Positions 12,801-25,815 are shown, counted from the first letter of the stretch. The stretch: 64,000 bases of DNA from Bradysia coprophila (GCF_014529535.1 NC_050737.1:2202447-2266446); one strand, 5' to 3'. Notes: generated by a model not told the origin, from the sequence alone. Program-made: numbers and translations.

Positions 12801-15404
12801 CACGAAGTAGTTAGTATAGGGATGCCTATATACGAGAAAGGTATATATAGATATATATATATGATATCAATGCGGTCGAGTGATATATCCTCTTTTTAGA
12901 TTGATTGTACGATCACGAAGAGCTAATTACAGTTTATTAGCTTTTAGATTTCTTTTCGATTAAAAGTAGTAAAGTCAATTTCAAATTCAATTAATGTAAA
13001 AAATTATATTTACGTTTTCTTTCGTTTCTGTTTGCGTTTTGGTATATAATAATAATATCTTGTCGATTGGTGAGGAGTCCGTATATGTCTAAATTAATTA
13101 AACAACTTTGTGTGTTCACTAATGAAAAAGAAGGAAATGGATCAATTAAATAAAATAAACGAAAAACAAACACAGACAACCATCAAAAATGTTGATGGGC
13201 TTCGGCTTATTGTATTCAACAAAATGCAATTGAAAATTTTCGCACCTGGTTCTCGTAGTAAATTTTCTTCTGAACATTTACTGTGACATTAATGGGAGCG
13301 TACGATATATTCAAGATACGTAATCAAGCAGGGCGTGATATTAGGAATTTTATTTAGTATTTAGTTCGATATTGAGGATTTTCTGAAGAAAGAATTTTCT
13401 AGTTTCCCAAAATTTGAGAATTTTTTGTTTCGGTTAACAGTAGATTAGTAGATTTTCTAGTAGTGTATCCGCCCATCGAAGTTTACTTAATTCACCAAAA
13501 TTTACCGAATTATTAGTAGTTTTCAGTGAATCTCATTTCTAATAATATGCCCTACTGTATGACCCGTATTTAAGTAACGCCACTGTTCTACAAGCGCGGT
13601 AGGTTGCACAAAAATTAAATTTTATAAAACAACGAACAGGTTACCCCAATATTCTCACGCCATTCGATAAGTGGGTTAACATGAAAGTGATAACTGGGGG
13701 CTGTATTTGTTTTCGTGTTTCACAAATATATAGTAATGCAGAAAATGTATTCTAAACGACGTTCCAGTACTTACAAATCGATTTTTACGCGTGCTTAAAT
13801 TTCGTGGTGCCGTACGTTGTAGGATTACCTGACGGCTTTACTTTGAACGAACATGATAAGAAAAGTAGTAATTCAATTGGCTTACAGATCAGAAATACTC
13901 GGAAATGCTTAGCTCAGAATTATCGTTGAATTTAATTTACGGGGTAGAAAACAACTCGAAAAATTAAATTAAATTCCGTAGTAGAGGTTTTCGACTCACC
14001 AATGCGCAGTGAGGCTGAAATGTGGAGATGAACATAACAAAGTACTTGAAAGTTAAAAACTTTAGTCCCTTCATGTTAAACAGGTAATAACCAAAAAAAA
14101 ATTCATGAAACCAGAAAACATGCTCCAGCGAAAACAATGAGATTTCATTTTAAAATTCGTCCTCCGGTCCTCCCTCACACTGTCTTAAAATAGAAGCAAT
14201 TTCAGTGTCAACATTTTTTTTTATCATTCAAACACATGAATGAAACTTTTATTTGGGAAAATTTATTAAACATTTTCCTCTTAACCAACCAATTTTCCGA
14301 CTATCAAGATCAAAATGCGCGTATGTATAGTACATTTTACGCTCATGTTTCTCTTCGTCGATGGCATGTATGCGAAGAAGAGGACTAAGAAATTGAAAGT
14401 GAAAGTGATGAAAATTCGACAGTTGGAAAATTTGTTTTTTTTTCAAGTATTTCTATACGAATTCAAAATATTTGTGTTCGTTTTACAAATCGAAATGTTC
14501 GCTGTGTTGTTATTTTGTCAACATGATTGCAAAAACTCATTTGTAGTAATGGGAAAAATGATGTTTTTTGTGTAAAATTTGTTGATCCGAGCCGAAGGTG
14601 AGGTCAATAATTACACACACGGAATTTCTAGCATTTTTCCAAATCAAATTTTGACATAATTTTTTGGCAAATAGTAGTAGCGAATGCTCAGTACGATTTT
14701 TAGAACCTTATCTCGATTACTTCGAGATTGCTCAGCATCAAGCGAAACTGTCCCATCAACACTTTCCAGGTCAAGTACATTAGGCACACTTTCCAGGTCA
14801 AGTACATTAGGCTAGATAGGTTGTATCAATATTTTCAAATCAGTATTACGTAATGACTTATGAATGGCCTATTTGCTGGCGAGCTTCAAAACTTTCTTAC
14901 TCAGTTATTTAAAATCCTTTCTCCGACATAAGTAACCGCATCGCATTTATTCCTTTGGGATATTTTATTATGTGGGTACGTCGATAAATAAACTAGAAAT
15001 TTGCTTGCCGCCCAGTTTACAAAATATGTGTTGGCCAACCAGCAATAAACATTTTTTTAGGGTTTGTATTTATCTGAGTATTTCATTCGTGCCATTTAAA
15101 TTGTGACGTGGTAGGATTTTAAATAATTTCAACTTAAACAAAATCAATTTGTTTTACATATTCAAATTTATTACTGTCAATTGTCGCCAAATTTATGCTG
15201 TTTTTTCCCATTTTGTAATGTCCCTTCACAGCAAAATCGTTTCGTTTGATCAGATATGCAGGCGAAAATGTCTTTTGGAATTTCTATAATAAGTTCTGGA
15301 ATGTCGTTTTTCTACAAATCAAACAATAAAACGGAATAGAAAGTTGAAATTGAATATAGTGACAGAAATATTCGATTTGTGCATGGAAAAGTGCTGTTAT
15401 CACT
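6839..15404. other. Long gene-poor stretch
   Basis: About 8.5 kb of AT-rich sequence in which every ORF is short and without a recognisable domain. Minor features are homopolymer runs (8988, 11,868, 12,590), a TA-rich microsatellite near 12,843-12,865, a 26-bp direct duplication at about 14,759-14,811, and a short ORF at 14,315 with a hydrophobic N-terminus (see findings). It could be intergenic or a large intron of a gene outside the window. Confidence 0.5.
14759..14811. repeat. Perfect 26-bp tandem duplication
   Basis: The unit CACTTTCCAGGTCAAGTACA plus TTAGG occurs twice head to tail. A local replication-slippage event is the simplest explanation. Confidence 0.8.
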
Positions 15405-15678
15405 ACAATTGTTAAAAGTTTCCTATGTGCAGAATAAGCACCAGCTGAATATCACCAGCTGATCTAGTAACACACACTTACCGTATGATAAACAATCAAA
15501 ACACTTTCTGAACAATTTGTTTACTTCAATCATACGTGTTTTGTGCGCGCATAGATGACTATGCACTATGTGTAGGTTGTCTTTGAATTGTTTACAAGGC
15601 ACAGTGTTTTTGTTTGTACACCAGCTGGTGATATTCAGCTGGTGTTTATTCTGCACATAGGAAACTTTTAACAATTGT
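15405..15678. repeat. MITE-like element with near-perfect 57-bp terminal inverted repeats
   Basis: The left end ACAATTGTTAAAAGTTTCCT.. (15,405-15,461) is repeated as its complement at 15,622-15,678 with almost no mismatch. The interior is about 160 bp and non-coding in effect. An 83-codon minus ORF covers it only because the arms are open. The conserved arms suggest fairly recent insertion. Confidence 0.85.
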
Positions 15679-16234
15679 AAGTAAATAAAATAAAAATAAA
15701 TTTTGCGATTTTTCTTGCAATTAATCCATCAATGTCGAAGAAAAATTCTTTTTAGTCTATCAAATACTAAAATAGCAATTTGTAATGTTTGACTGGAGAC
15801 TTTTAAGGTCTCCATTACAGCTTTCCTTTTCTTAATAATACCGCTCTCAATACAATTATAATTCCCACCTGTTGCGGTTGAGAAACTTAAAAATGAGTCG
15901 TGCTTTTGTTTTTGGTAAATGTCCCATGTTACAGGGGACGATAGCAAAATTAAGTCATAAATTTGCTTAAGCTGGCTTACAGCTGTTCCAGTTATACAAG
16001 AACAACTTCTTATACGCATTTATACTGCTTTATCACAACCAAGCGTATGCGTATGCGTTTATCTATCCTGTACATCAATGAAAGAACAAACCATATTTAT
16101 GGGCTGCTAGGCCAGCTCTGACTCCGGGCAATATGGGATATTGGGCTCAATGAGGTGTTTTTTTTTGGTACGGAAGGCTTATATTGGACCCACATCTTTT
16201 TTTAGAATTTAAAAAAATAGTTTAGGCATGTAGA
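15679..16234. other. Gene-free stretch
   Basis: Short spacer of AT-rich DNA with no supported ORF. A GCGTATGCGTATGCG microrepeat lies near 16,043. Confidence 0.5.
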
Positions 16235-16348
16235 GCGAGTCATTTGTACAAATGTACCAAAGCGTTGGTTAGAAGAGAGGAGCATAATGGTGTAAATCTT
16301 TGTTGCTGCTCTAACCAACGCATTCGTACATTTCTACAGATGACTCGA
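16235..16348. repeat. Inverted-repeat hairpin with arms of about 40 bp
   Basis: 16,235-16,276 (core CGAGTCATTTGTACAAATGT, then GCGTTGGTTAGA) is the imperfect reverse complement of 16,308-16,348. The loop is about 30 bp. Probable MITE remnant. Confidence 0.75.
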
Positions 16349-19300
16349 TAAATCCTTTTAGCATAAGTTAGGAACAACGTTTTTCCTAACTGCTATGGGA
16401 AATAAACGACTAAGTCGCGATATTTTAACACTAGTTAGAAAAAATCGATTAACTCGTTTTCGTGTGTTTATTGATCTCGGCTTCGCTTCGCATCAACAAA
16501 ATTCAGACGAAAACTCTACTTTTCATTTTTTTTATCTTTGTTATGTAAATAACTATTTCTTTTCTCTTAGCACATAACGTTATTAATACGAAAGCGGGAA
16601 ACCAAGAAGTTTTCATTAGATTTGATTTTATTTTCAGTCTTTTACAAATCAGCCCTTAGGATATTTGCAAGAATTTATAATAAAAACTTTTAGTGCGTGG
16701 GAATAATAATTTTGTTTTGATTTTTGTCATGTCATTACTGGAGTGAGAACATAAATATTAAATGTTGTAATAGAAATTTGCGCTAGAAAAAACTTAGAAA
16801 TAAAAACAAAGTGTGACGTGTGTCTTCCTCACCCAGTGGTAATTATATAAGGTCGTTACAGTGAAAATGTTTTGCATGTAATTCCTTATCAATTTCTTGG
16901 TGCGTAGATTTACCGTTAAACATTACTTTGAGCTATACGAATCGAAGAACGACGCAGTTTGGCACAAAAGTTATCGAGTTTAAATTAACGAAGAAAATTC
17001 GAAATACTTACATACAAGTAACACGAAATTAAGCTGAGGCAAGATGCGTATTAAAATGCAGAAACATATTCAATATAGAAAATACCGACACAGTATTTGA
17101 ATGACAAAAAAAAATTTCATTCAATTAATTTCTTGTTACCAAACAGACGGTCGTGAGTTTTCTTTTCTAATTAAATCAATTTATTTCTCGTTACTCAATT
17201 ACCTTTTGGTCCTAGAGTCAATCGTGTCGGTTGCTTGTAGAAAGCTCATTAACATAATTAAAAATATATTTCCAAGTGTGCAATCGATATAACTAATTGA
17301 CGATTATGTATAGCGCATCAACGATTCTAATGCTGAGTCCTCCTTGTAACTTGCAAAGTTCATTTGGAAGAATGCGTCATTGGGGTTTGAAGTGATTGTG
17401 GTAAAAAAACGAAAACATTCCGCGAAGCAACATAAGCAAAAGATGCTGTTTTTTGAAATATGTATTGGATGGAGAACGTCTCAACATCTCTTCAAGTACT
17501 TTCTAACAAAATAACAATAATTTTGGCCATCTCATTAATGATCGAAAGCTAAGGGTTTCCAGTATAATATCTTCAACAACATTCGACCTTGAACCTAATT
17601 TTAATTCAACAGATCTTAGACATTTTATAAGAAAACCAATCCCCAACAGTTAAATGAACATTCAGTTAATTAAATATTATTTTTTTTGCTTCTTGCGACA
17701 TTCCCTTTACCGATCCAATATGTGCGAGAAATATTTATTTTTTTTGTCAAAAATAGCTATGATTAATTGGAGAGCAGCCCCTCCTCGGTTGTTGTTGCCA
17801 GTTAGCAACATAAATTCTCCGACTATATTTCTTAAACATTTCATTGTTCGAATTTGTTATTGAGTTTCGTTTGAAAATCGTTTAAAAAAATGTTTTGAAC
17901 GAAAATTAATTCAAAATTCTTCTTTATTAATAGAACAAAAAGCTGTAAAGAAGTTTACGATAGCAATAAAAGGTCGATTCTGTGTGTTTTTTTTGAGTAT
18001 TTTAATTGGCAATTTGTATGTTGGTTGACATATTAATAAAAATGAAAATAAAAAAGATTTCCATGACTGAGGCCTCTTTTCTCTGATGCTTGGTATGAAT
18101 CGTGTCATTACCTCACTTCACTACCTGTTTTTTATGTACACAAATTCAAAAAGAACCATTCCCTTGTTAATGCCAATTTACTAAATGATTGATTTCGTAT
18201 CATTTTCTGCAGTTTATTCAAGAATCACATTTCATCGATGATTAGGTAGTGCAACGGACGATATACACATTTCCTGACCTGCGAGAGACAAAAAAAAACA
18301 ACCAACCACATCATCCAATTTAATCAAAATCAACACATCATACGGCAAAGTTTTATAGCAAACTTTAATAACTTTTCCTGTTACAGCTCGTTTATTAAAA
18401 TGCTAACAATTATGTTGCGTAAAATGAGACAATATGCACTTTGTGTCGAGCGCGTCTTGTATAAGAACAAAGTCATGCCTCTTTAATTAACTGACAAAAA
18501 CACAGAAATATTTTCCGAACTGGCTATTATAAGTGGGTTTATTATTCCGCTTTTCGCACTTTCCGGGAAATATATTTAATGCCAACCGCAAATAGACTGA
18601 GCTAACCGGCTATATCGGGTGATAAATCTACTCGTGCTCGAAGCTATATTATTTCAAATTGCTTTTTTTATCTGAATAGAATCTAAATAAGTAGCATCTG
18701 TGGAGGAACTGTGTGCTGACTTTGTATGCTACATAAAATGCAGTTCTATGCTCCTTCTAAGCTATAGTCCTCACAAATTTTAGAATCCTTCACCTTTCGT
18801 CTACTTCCTATACGCGGAATGTTTAACCATGATTAACCAGTGGCTAATCAGGTATCAGAGTTATTACCCCTCGAACTTGATACCACTTCTCATGACGTCA
18901 AAAAAGAAGAAACGGTTTGTCTATACGTCTACTGTTCTTCTTGTATAATCTCCAATTGTTTAGATATCAACAGCACCCATCTCATCTATCAAAATGAAAA
19001 CCATAATACATTCATATGATCCAACTTGAACGTAATTCTGATGATGTGTTTAATCTATCGCCTAAGCTCGACTCTCAAAAATATTTCCATTTAATTTTGG
19101 GATTCAATTTCAATTAATTGATTTTGTAATTCTGCAAGTCAATTAAGCCGAACAAGTAAATTAAATTGAGGCCGGACGTAAATACCTCTGTTTCCCCATT
19201 TAAAAGGCAGATGAGGCAGAATTTCAAAACGAAATGGATTACAGTTTATTGGCACTTCTTCCAATCTGAAAATAAGTCAAATAATTAAAATTGGCATTCC

Positions 19301-22300
19301 GTTGAGCCTTTCCCCGTTCCCTGTAACCAACAAACAAAAAACGACTTTTAACACAAACATCAAATTTTCGTATGAAAAATGTTGAAAGCTGTTCTAGCGA
19401 ATATTTTTACCAACATAAAGGAGAAGAAGTGATATGTGTGCGTAGATTTGAATTTAGGGTATAAGCTTAAAATTAATATGCTTCTCTTGTAAGTACGAAA
19501 ATATATGTCAATGGAATCAATGAGGTATCAATTCTAGGGACATTGACATCATCACGCCCGTCGTCGGTCGGAATCGTATTTCTAATTTCGTTTGGAAACA
19601 ATTCAAACTTTTCAAACCGAAATATAAACCATTTTGCATTAAAAGACGTGAGTCCGTTGTGTGGCAAACGAGTCACAACAAATAATGGGGAAGCAAAAAA
19701 GACGAAAAGAGCTTCAGTTACTGTAATGAAAAATCCATCAGTTCACTTGCTAATATTTTTTGTTCGTTCCACAGTTCATTTATCTTTGTTTTTTATCATC
19801 GTAATAAAGTCTATATGTTGCGTTGAGCATGAGTGAAAATTCGTGTTCACTAACTTTACGCTAAATAGTTGTGTATTCTTATAACAATTTAAAAGTAAGA
19901 AGAAAGAAAATCTGCCGAAAGTCATGTTGATGTAGGGGATGTCGTAACATTTTGTAACGAAATGCACGGAAGTATAGGTAATAAAGATAAGGATAACATT
20001 AGTCTGTGCCATATTTTTAACACTCTGTACTGTCTGTACTGTACATTTTTTGTAACAATTCAGGTTTCGACAAAATAGGTCAATATTTTTTTTAAAGTCA
20101 CAATTTCTCGCCTAACTTTAGTCGGGAACGAGAACATAACTTCAGGAAATCAATATGCTGCAATGCATACCAATATTGAAGTGATGTATTTTCTGGTTCG
20201 ACAAAAAATCATTTCTTCTGCAAATTAATTGTCTTTGGTGGACTCGACTACAACTGTTGTGGTTTCATTGAGTCTAAAAAAAGTATGGACGCTTAGCCCT
20301 TGAGTCATCTCAAAGCAATCGTACTTAGAGGCACCGTCTTTGGATTTGTTCATCGGGGTGAAGAACAATTTGTCGCATTTAAAATAATAAATTTAAATAA
20401 AAAAGGAAAGAAAACCCTAGGAATTTGAAGAATTTTTTGTTGTCATGATGGACAATTGCGCCTCCTATACTCGCCTCTACTATCTATTCGGCTGTTAGTC
20501 ACAAAAGCAGACAAAATGAGCGATGGGGTTCATTCATAATGACGTGTAATTAGGTGGTTGTTGTCTGATATAGCAGAATCCATGTTGAAACGGAGTAAAT
20601 GAAGTAAAAGATTTTGTATAAATCACTAAGAAATAGGTTGAACAACAGATGTAAAAGATGTAATGACTACACTGTGTTATTAGTAATACTAATTGTCCTG
20701 TTTTCTGTATAAATTAGATTGTGTATGAAATAGTTTACTAATCGTTAAGGTTCTCCAATGAATAATTTAATTTCCCTGACCAACTTGAAAAATATTTCTC
20801 TGACCAATAAATAGATACCCAGTGCTAAATGTAGAACGTGTTGAACATCAATTCGATACACAATTGCTTAACTAGCAAACTAAAATAATACGAACAAAAC
20901 GTGTAGACACTACAATGTCCAGCTACATGTGCTTTCATTTTATTATATTTCTGATTCTGAATTATACGAAGAGAACATACCCTCAGTTAAGAAAGTTTTA
21001 TATTCTGGTCGCCTTTCGTTCTGTTTAATGTGTGTACATTTCTCCACTGTAAAGTCAATAAAATTGTATATTAGAATGGATAGCCATTGGATATGTTACC
21101 ACCGAAAGCCATATTTTAAATCAATAATGAATTCGTATAATTTTTGCATTCAAGCAGCATAAAATTGGGGCTGATGGTACTGACTGAAGGTCCACTATCG
21201 TCGAGTAACAAAAATGTTAAAACTTTCTAAAAAAAAAACGAAAATTTTGCGTATGAGCAGGAACGTCTTATGCTGAATATCATCCATTGAAAATGTGTAT
21301 CCATCAATGGTTTCTTTGTTATACTCCCAAAATTGAAGATGACATCAAATAACTTTTTGATTGAAACAGATTTTAAATTACTCGTTTGTAGTCTGCATTA
21401 GAAATGGTACCACATTATTGTCACAAGCCATAAACTCGCTTTTTAAGTTCAGAAATAATAAAAATGGGAATCTGATGAAAATTCGGAAATTTCTAAAACG
21501 GTAAACGGCGAGTAGAAGCGAATTTTCGCCCTTCATTCACAGTCTTATTTTATTTGTAAGTAAAATATTAAATCATCATAAAGTCTCTATCTTTACCGAC
21601 ACTTATAGACCACACTACAAGTGAAATTACATTTATATAAGCTAACACAACTGCAAAGTATCCAAAAGAAACTTTGTTCCTTCATTGTTCTAACTTGTAA
21701 ATTCTGTCTGATTTTTCTTTAAACAAATTGTTTAACCTTCAGAATATTTACACCATTTACAACAGCGACGCTATGAAATCCATTTTGTTTATAGACTGAC
21801 GCGAAAATAAATTAGACTTTAGAACAAAGGAAAATTTATCAAAATTATGGTCACGGTAAGTCTTGCGGTAGGTGATATATATCCACCGGATCATTTGTGT
21901 AACAACCTCTACGCTCCACCAAAATAAATTGTGTTTCTCAAAGGACTTGTTGCTGTCGGCTTTCTAGTACAGTTAATATCATACGTGTCATAGTTTGAGT
22001 GTTACTTGGTGCAGGGATAACTCTGTTATATGCAAGCGATTCCATCGGTCGTTTCCCTGTTGATTCACACGGTTCATTGTTTTAATATTTGTTGGTGGAC
22101 AAGCATGTTAATTATCGAGTATGTAATCATGGCCCTACGTTAGTGAAGGGCCGTGACGCAATTCCGTTCACACTGAAAAATTTGACAAACAAAATTTTCC
22201 TCAGGACTGAGGACGAACTTTTTGACTTTTCCCCCTTTGCTCCTACTACCCCCAATATATTTTATTCGTAATCTGGGCGTCTATACGAGTTCAACGAGCT

Positions 22301-22311
22301 ATCACACGCCT
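16349..22311. other. Gene-poor stretch of about 6 kb
   Basis: No ORF above 100 codons and none with a recognisable motif. AT-rich throughout. The ORF at 19,543-19,836 lacks any domain and shares its space with a minus-strand ORF of equal quality. I see no repeat structure beyond short AT runs. Confidence 0.5.
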
Positions 22312-22566
22312 CATAAGGTAAAAATTTGGCCGAGATATTAAATTTCAAAACTTGGAAACTTGCAGAAATTTGTATGAAGAAATTCATTTTCATACATTTT
22401 GAAATTGATGAATTTTACCAACCTTTGTTACTTTTTCACTTTGTCACTCTGTTACGGCGAAACTTTTTAATTTACCGGTGAATTTGGCTGAAATTTTCAG
22501 GGTATGTTAAGGACGTAATTCTAAGAAACTAATTTGAAGGAATTTTCTTAAAAGCTTATAATTTCG

Positions 22567-23335
22567 GAGCTATTAGCGTTTTGAGCCATTGAGCTATATG
22601 ACCCATAACTCAGAAAATATAAAAGATAGAAAGTTCGTTTAAAAGACAAATTTATAGAGTTTCAGATTTTATTCGATACGTGTTTCATGGTTTCACTAAA
22701 AATTCCCTTATTTGGGAGCTATGAGCGTTTTAAGCGCGAGCTATGTCAGCCATAACTCGGAAAATACGGCAGATGGAAACCTCGTGTAAAAGACAAAGTT
22801 ATAGAGTTTTAGATTCTAGTCGATACGTGTTTCATGGTTTCACTAAAAAGTCCCTTATTTGGTAGCTATGAGCGTTTTAAGTGCGAGCTATGTCAGCCAT
22901 AACTCGATAAATACGGCAGATGGAAGCCTCCTGTAAAAGACAAAGTTATAGAGTTTCACATTCTAGTCGACACGTGTTTCATGGTTTTCCTAAAAAGTCG
23001 TCTATTTGGGAGCTATGAGCGTTTTAAGTGCGAGCTATGTCATCCATAACTCGGAAAATATGGCAGATAGAAAGTTCGTTTAAAAGACAAATTTATAGAG
23101 TTTCAGATTTCATTCGACACGTGTTTCATGGTTTTCCTAAAAAGTCGTCTATTTGGGAGCTATGAGCGTTTTAAGTGCGAGCTATGTCAGCCATAACTCG
23201 GAAAATAAGGCAGATAGAAACCTCGTGTAAAAGACAAAGTTATAGAGTTTTAGATTCTAGTCGATACGTGTTTCATTGTTTCCCTAAAAAGTCGCTTATT
23301 TGGGAGCTATGAGCGTTTTAAGCGCGTCAAATTTT
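22567..23335. repeat. 147-bp tandem repeat array (five units plus a partial)
   Basis: The anchor GGGAGCTATGAGCGTTTTAA recurs at 22,714, 22,861 (GGTAGC variant), 23,008, 23,155 and 23,302, exactly 147 bp apart. A diverged first unit begins near 22,567. Each unit also carries CATAACTCGGAAAATA-like and CGTGTTTCATGGTTT-like blocks in the same order. Units differ by point changes and almost no indels. This is a short satellite-type array and non-coding. Confidence 0.95.
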
Positions 23336-23497
23336 CGATTTTCTTCAAATTTTCGATATTCGTCAATTTTTCGATTTTAGTCAAATTTTCGATTTTTATC
23401 AAAGTTTTGATTTTCGTCAAATTTTCAAATTCCGTCAAAATTTTCGAATTTCGTCAAATTTTTTATTTTCGTCAAATTTTCGATTTTCGTCAAATGA
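23336..23497. repeat. Degenerate ~19-20 bp tandem repeat, TCAAATTTTCGATTTTCG type
   Basis: Directly abutting the 147-bp array are about eight imperfect copies of a TCGTCAAATTTTCGATTTT unit. It looks like slippage-generated simple repeat. Confidence 0.85.
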
Positions 23498-23629
23498 AAG
23501 CTGGAAGATTCAGATCAAAGTGAAAGTTATACAGTTTTGTAAGAAGAATATTTTCGTTCAAACTGCACAATATGATTGTCTATTATCTGCGACCAAATTA
23601 TAAAAAATCACAACTTACAAAAGAGCTGA

Positions 23630-24163
23630 TATCGCCCAAAACCACTTACAGTGGAGGTGTGACGCAAGTCCTGTTATCCACTTACAAAAGAACTGATATC
23701 GGTGTAGGTGACGCTTACATATTCGACACGCAAAAAGGTATACGTCACAAATGGCAGCTGATGAGGAAAGTACGCGAAAGGCTTATCAACAAAAATCTTA
23801 CCAGAAAAATTTTAGTAAGAAAATTATAATAAAAAAGTTTGCGTCACAAGGGGCAGATGATTCGGCTTTCTTCCGTTTGAATTCCATTTTTTAAAGGAAT
23901 GTATTTCACAATTTTAAAAATTTTCCTTCCTCAACATCTGCCCCTTGTGACGCAAACTTTTTTATTATAATTTTCTTCCTAAAATTTTTCTGGTAAGATT
24001 TTTGTTGATAAACCTTTCGCCCACTTTCCTCATCAGCTGCCATTTGTGACGTATACCTTTTTGCGTGTCGAATATGTAAGCGTCACCTACACCGATATCA
24101 GTTCTTTTGTAAGTAGATAACAGGACTTGCGTCACACCTCCACTGTAAGTGGTTTTTGGCGAT
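23630..24163. repeat. Foldback element with arms of about 235 bp
   Basis: 23,630-23,864 and about 23,928-24,163 are reverse complements with high identity. Shared blocks include GTGGAGGTGTGACGCAAGTC, AACTGATATCGGTGTAGGTG and TTGCGTCACAAGGGGCAGAT. The loop is about 60 bp. An 85-codon ORF at 23,572-23,829 runs through the left arm and resembles no protein I know, so I treat it as a by-product of the repeat. Likely a foldback or MITE-type transposon. Confidence 0.9.
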
Positions 24164-24906
24164 TACCTTTGATGTAAAAGTTTCTAATTGGTATTATGTA
24201 CTCTTCATTGAAACAACACAAAATGGTGAACTGAGAAGTGATGTTACAGAATTTGCGACCCTCGCGTCGTTAAAGATTTTCTGTCTTTTTATGTCAAACT
24301 CAAAAGCATTAAATAACTTAAATTGATTGGTTGGCTTATATTTTTATTACTTTTCGTTTTCCTGCAAAAGTTATCTCTGAGTTATTGAATATGTAAATGG
24401 TAACCCGTCTTGCTTGTATTACTATACGAATAGTCGTTCTCATAAAAATTCATTTGCGGCATTTATTTTGTGTTACTATTTCGTCCCAATGGCGAAATGA
24501 GAAGAAATTTTGGTAATCGTTTCATACTTAGTAGTATAACTACCACAGTTTGTGACTATACATAGCATATAAATATAAACGACAATAATAGTTCCAGATA
24601 AGAGAAACAGAAAATAAACAAAAGTTCGATTAATATAAAAGTTAGAAGAAAAATTGTGATGAAATTCCGAGTTTTTTCTTTTATTCTTCAACAAAATTAT
24701 TACAATTTATGGAACATTTGGTGCTAATGGTGCATAAATTTGTTCCAATTTGCCAGATTTGTCTTCAAATACATTATGACAAAAAAAATCGTTTAACGTG
24801 ATTAAATACAAGTCTAATAAATTTGATAATTACATTAGCTCTTAGCTAAAGTTTGTGTATTATTATACCAGAACACTAAAGCTTAAATTTAGCTTAAAGT
24901 TTAAAT
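24164..24906. other. Gene-free spacer
   Basis: AT-rich DNA with no supported ORF and no obvious repeat. Confidence 0.5.
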
Positions 24907-24975
24907 GGTCAGTGTGGATCAGCTGAAAAACATCTGAAGCAAATTCATGCTGAAATTTCACTGCTTCTGACTGTA
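24907..24975. repeat. Solo terminal segment of a TA-flanked MITE
   Basis: This stretch matches the right end of the complete element at 60,105-60,334: both contain GTGTGGATCAGCTGAAAAAC or a near copy, followed by CTGAAGCAAATT and ending TGACTGTA. Here only one end is present, so it is a truncated copy. Confidence 0.75.
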
Positions 24976-24996
24976 TGTTTTTGAATTCATCTATTA

Positions 24997-25100
24997 GGGA
25001 TATTGCGATAAGTTATTTTCTCCATACAAACTATATGGCGAAATTACACTTATAATTTTCAAGTTTACGTCACCTAAGTAAGTGAATATCGCAATATCCC
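24997..25100. repeat. Tiny 104-bp inverted-repeat element flanked by TA
   Basis: The termini GGGATATTGCGATAAGTTA and its near complement (..TATCGCAATATCCC) are bounded on both sides by TA, as expected of a Tc1/mariner-type target duplication. No coding capacity. Confidence 0.7.
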
Positions 25101-25683
25101 TATTTTATGGTGCCTGTTACGTAAATAGTTTTTTTTTCAAACTTTTAGCCTTAAAGTTTAAGGACACTCAACGACTCAACCATCGACCAGTATAAAAGAA
25201 AACTGCAAGTTCACAATAAAGTTTCACATTAAATAGTTTTATGTGTACAATAACATTGAGATGTACCATAATTTGGTCTAGTAAAGTCTTTATGTGAACT
25301 ACGATTGAATCGTTTATTGATCTACGAATACAATGTTAGAATAAAAAAAAAACAGGTCCCTTTAAAGACATTGATGACACGTTGGTGATAATGCTATTTC
25401 TACGAATTCTTTATGTAAGTATCTTTGTGCCACCGAGAATTGAAATACGACGGATTTCAATATCGATAACTAGATTGAAATGTCCAAAATTACAACACCC
25501 GTTTTCATGGCTTATTACAACACTCAAACCAGTGTTGAAATGAAATTCGTATGAGTTATTACAGCATTCGTTTTAAAAAAATGCAAAGCAACGTGATCGA
25601 TCAAATTCGAAGAGTGATTGTTTACAATGAAAATTCTGAATTTTTGTGCATTTGTCTATTTCAATTCTCGGTTGGCACAAAGC

Positions 25684-25815
25684 ATGATGTGTTACAAGTA
25701 TTGTAATGTTGATTTTTTCAGCACACGACCCAATTTTCCTTACTCGCTCCGCTCGTAAGGAAAACTTGGGTCTAGTGCTGAAAAAATCAACATTACAATA
25801 CTTGTAACACAACAT
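25684..25815. repeat. Near-perfect hairpin with 60-bp arms and a GC-rich loop
   Basis: 25,684-25,743 and 25,755-25,815 pair almost completely (core GTATTGTAATGTTGATTTTT). The 11-nt loop TCGCTCCGCTC is itself palindromic and far more GC-rich than its surroundings. Other copies of a similar loop motif occur at about 77-95, 14,585-14,601 and 59,569-59,584. Confidence 0.85.

Noticed and set aside
22567..24163. CRISPR-like array
   Set aside because: The 147-bp units are head-to-tail without unique spacers, and the genome is eukaryotic.
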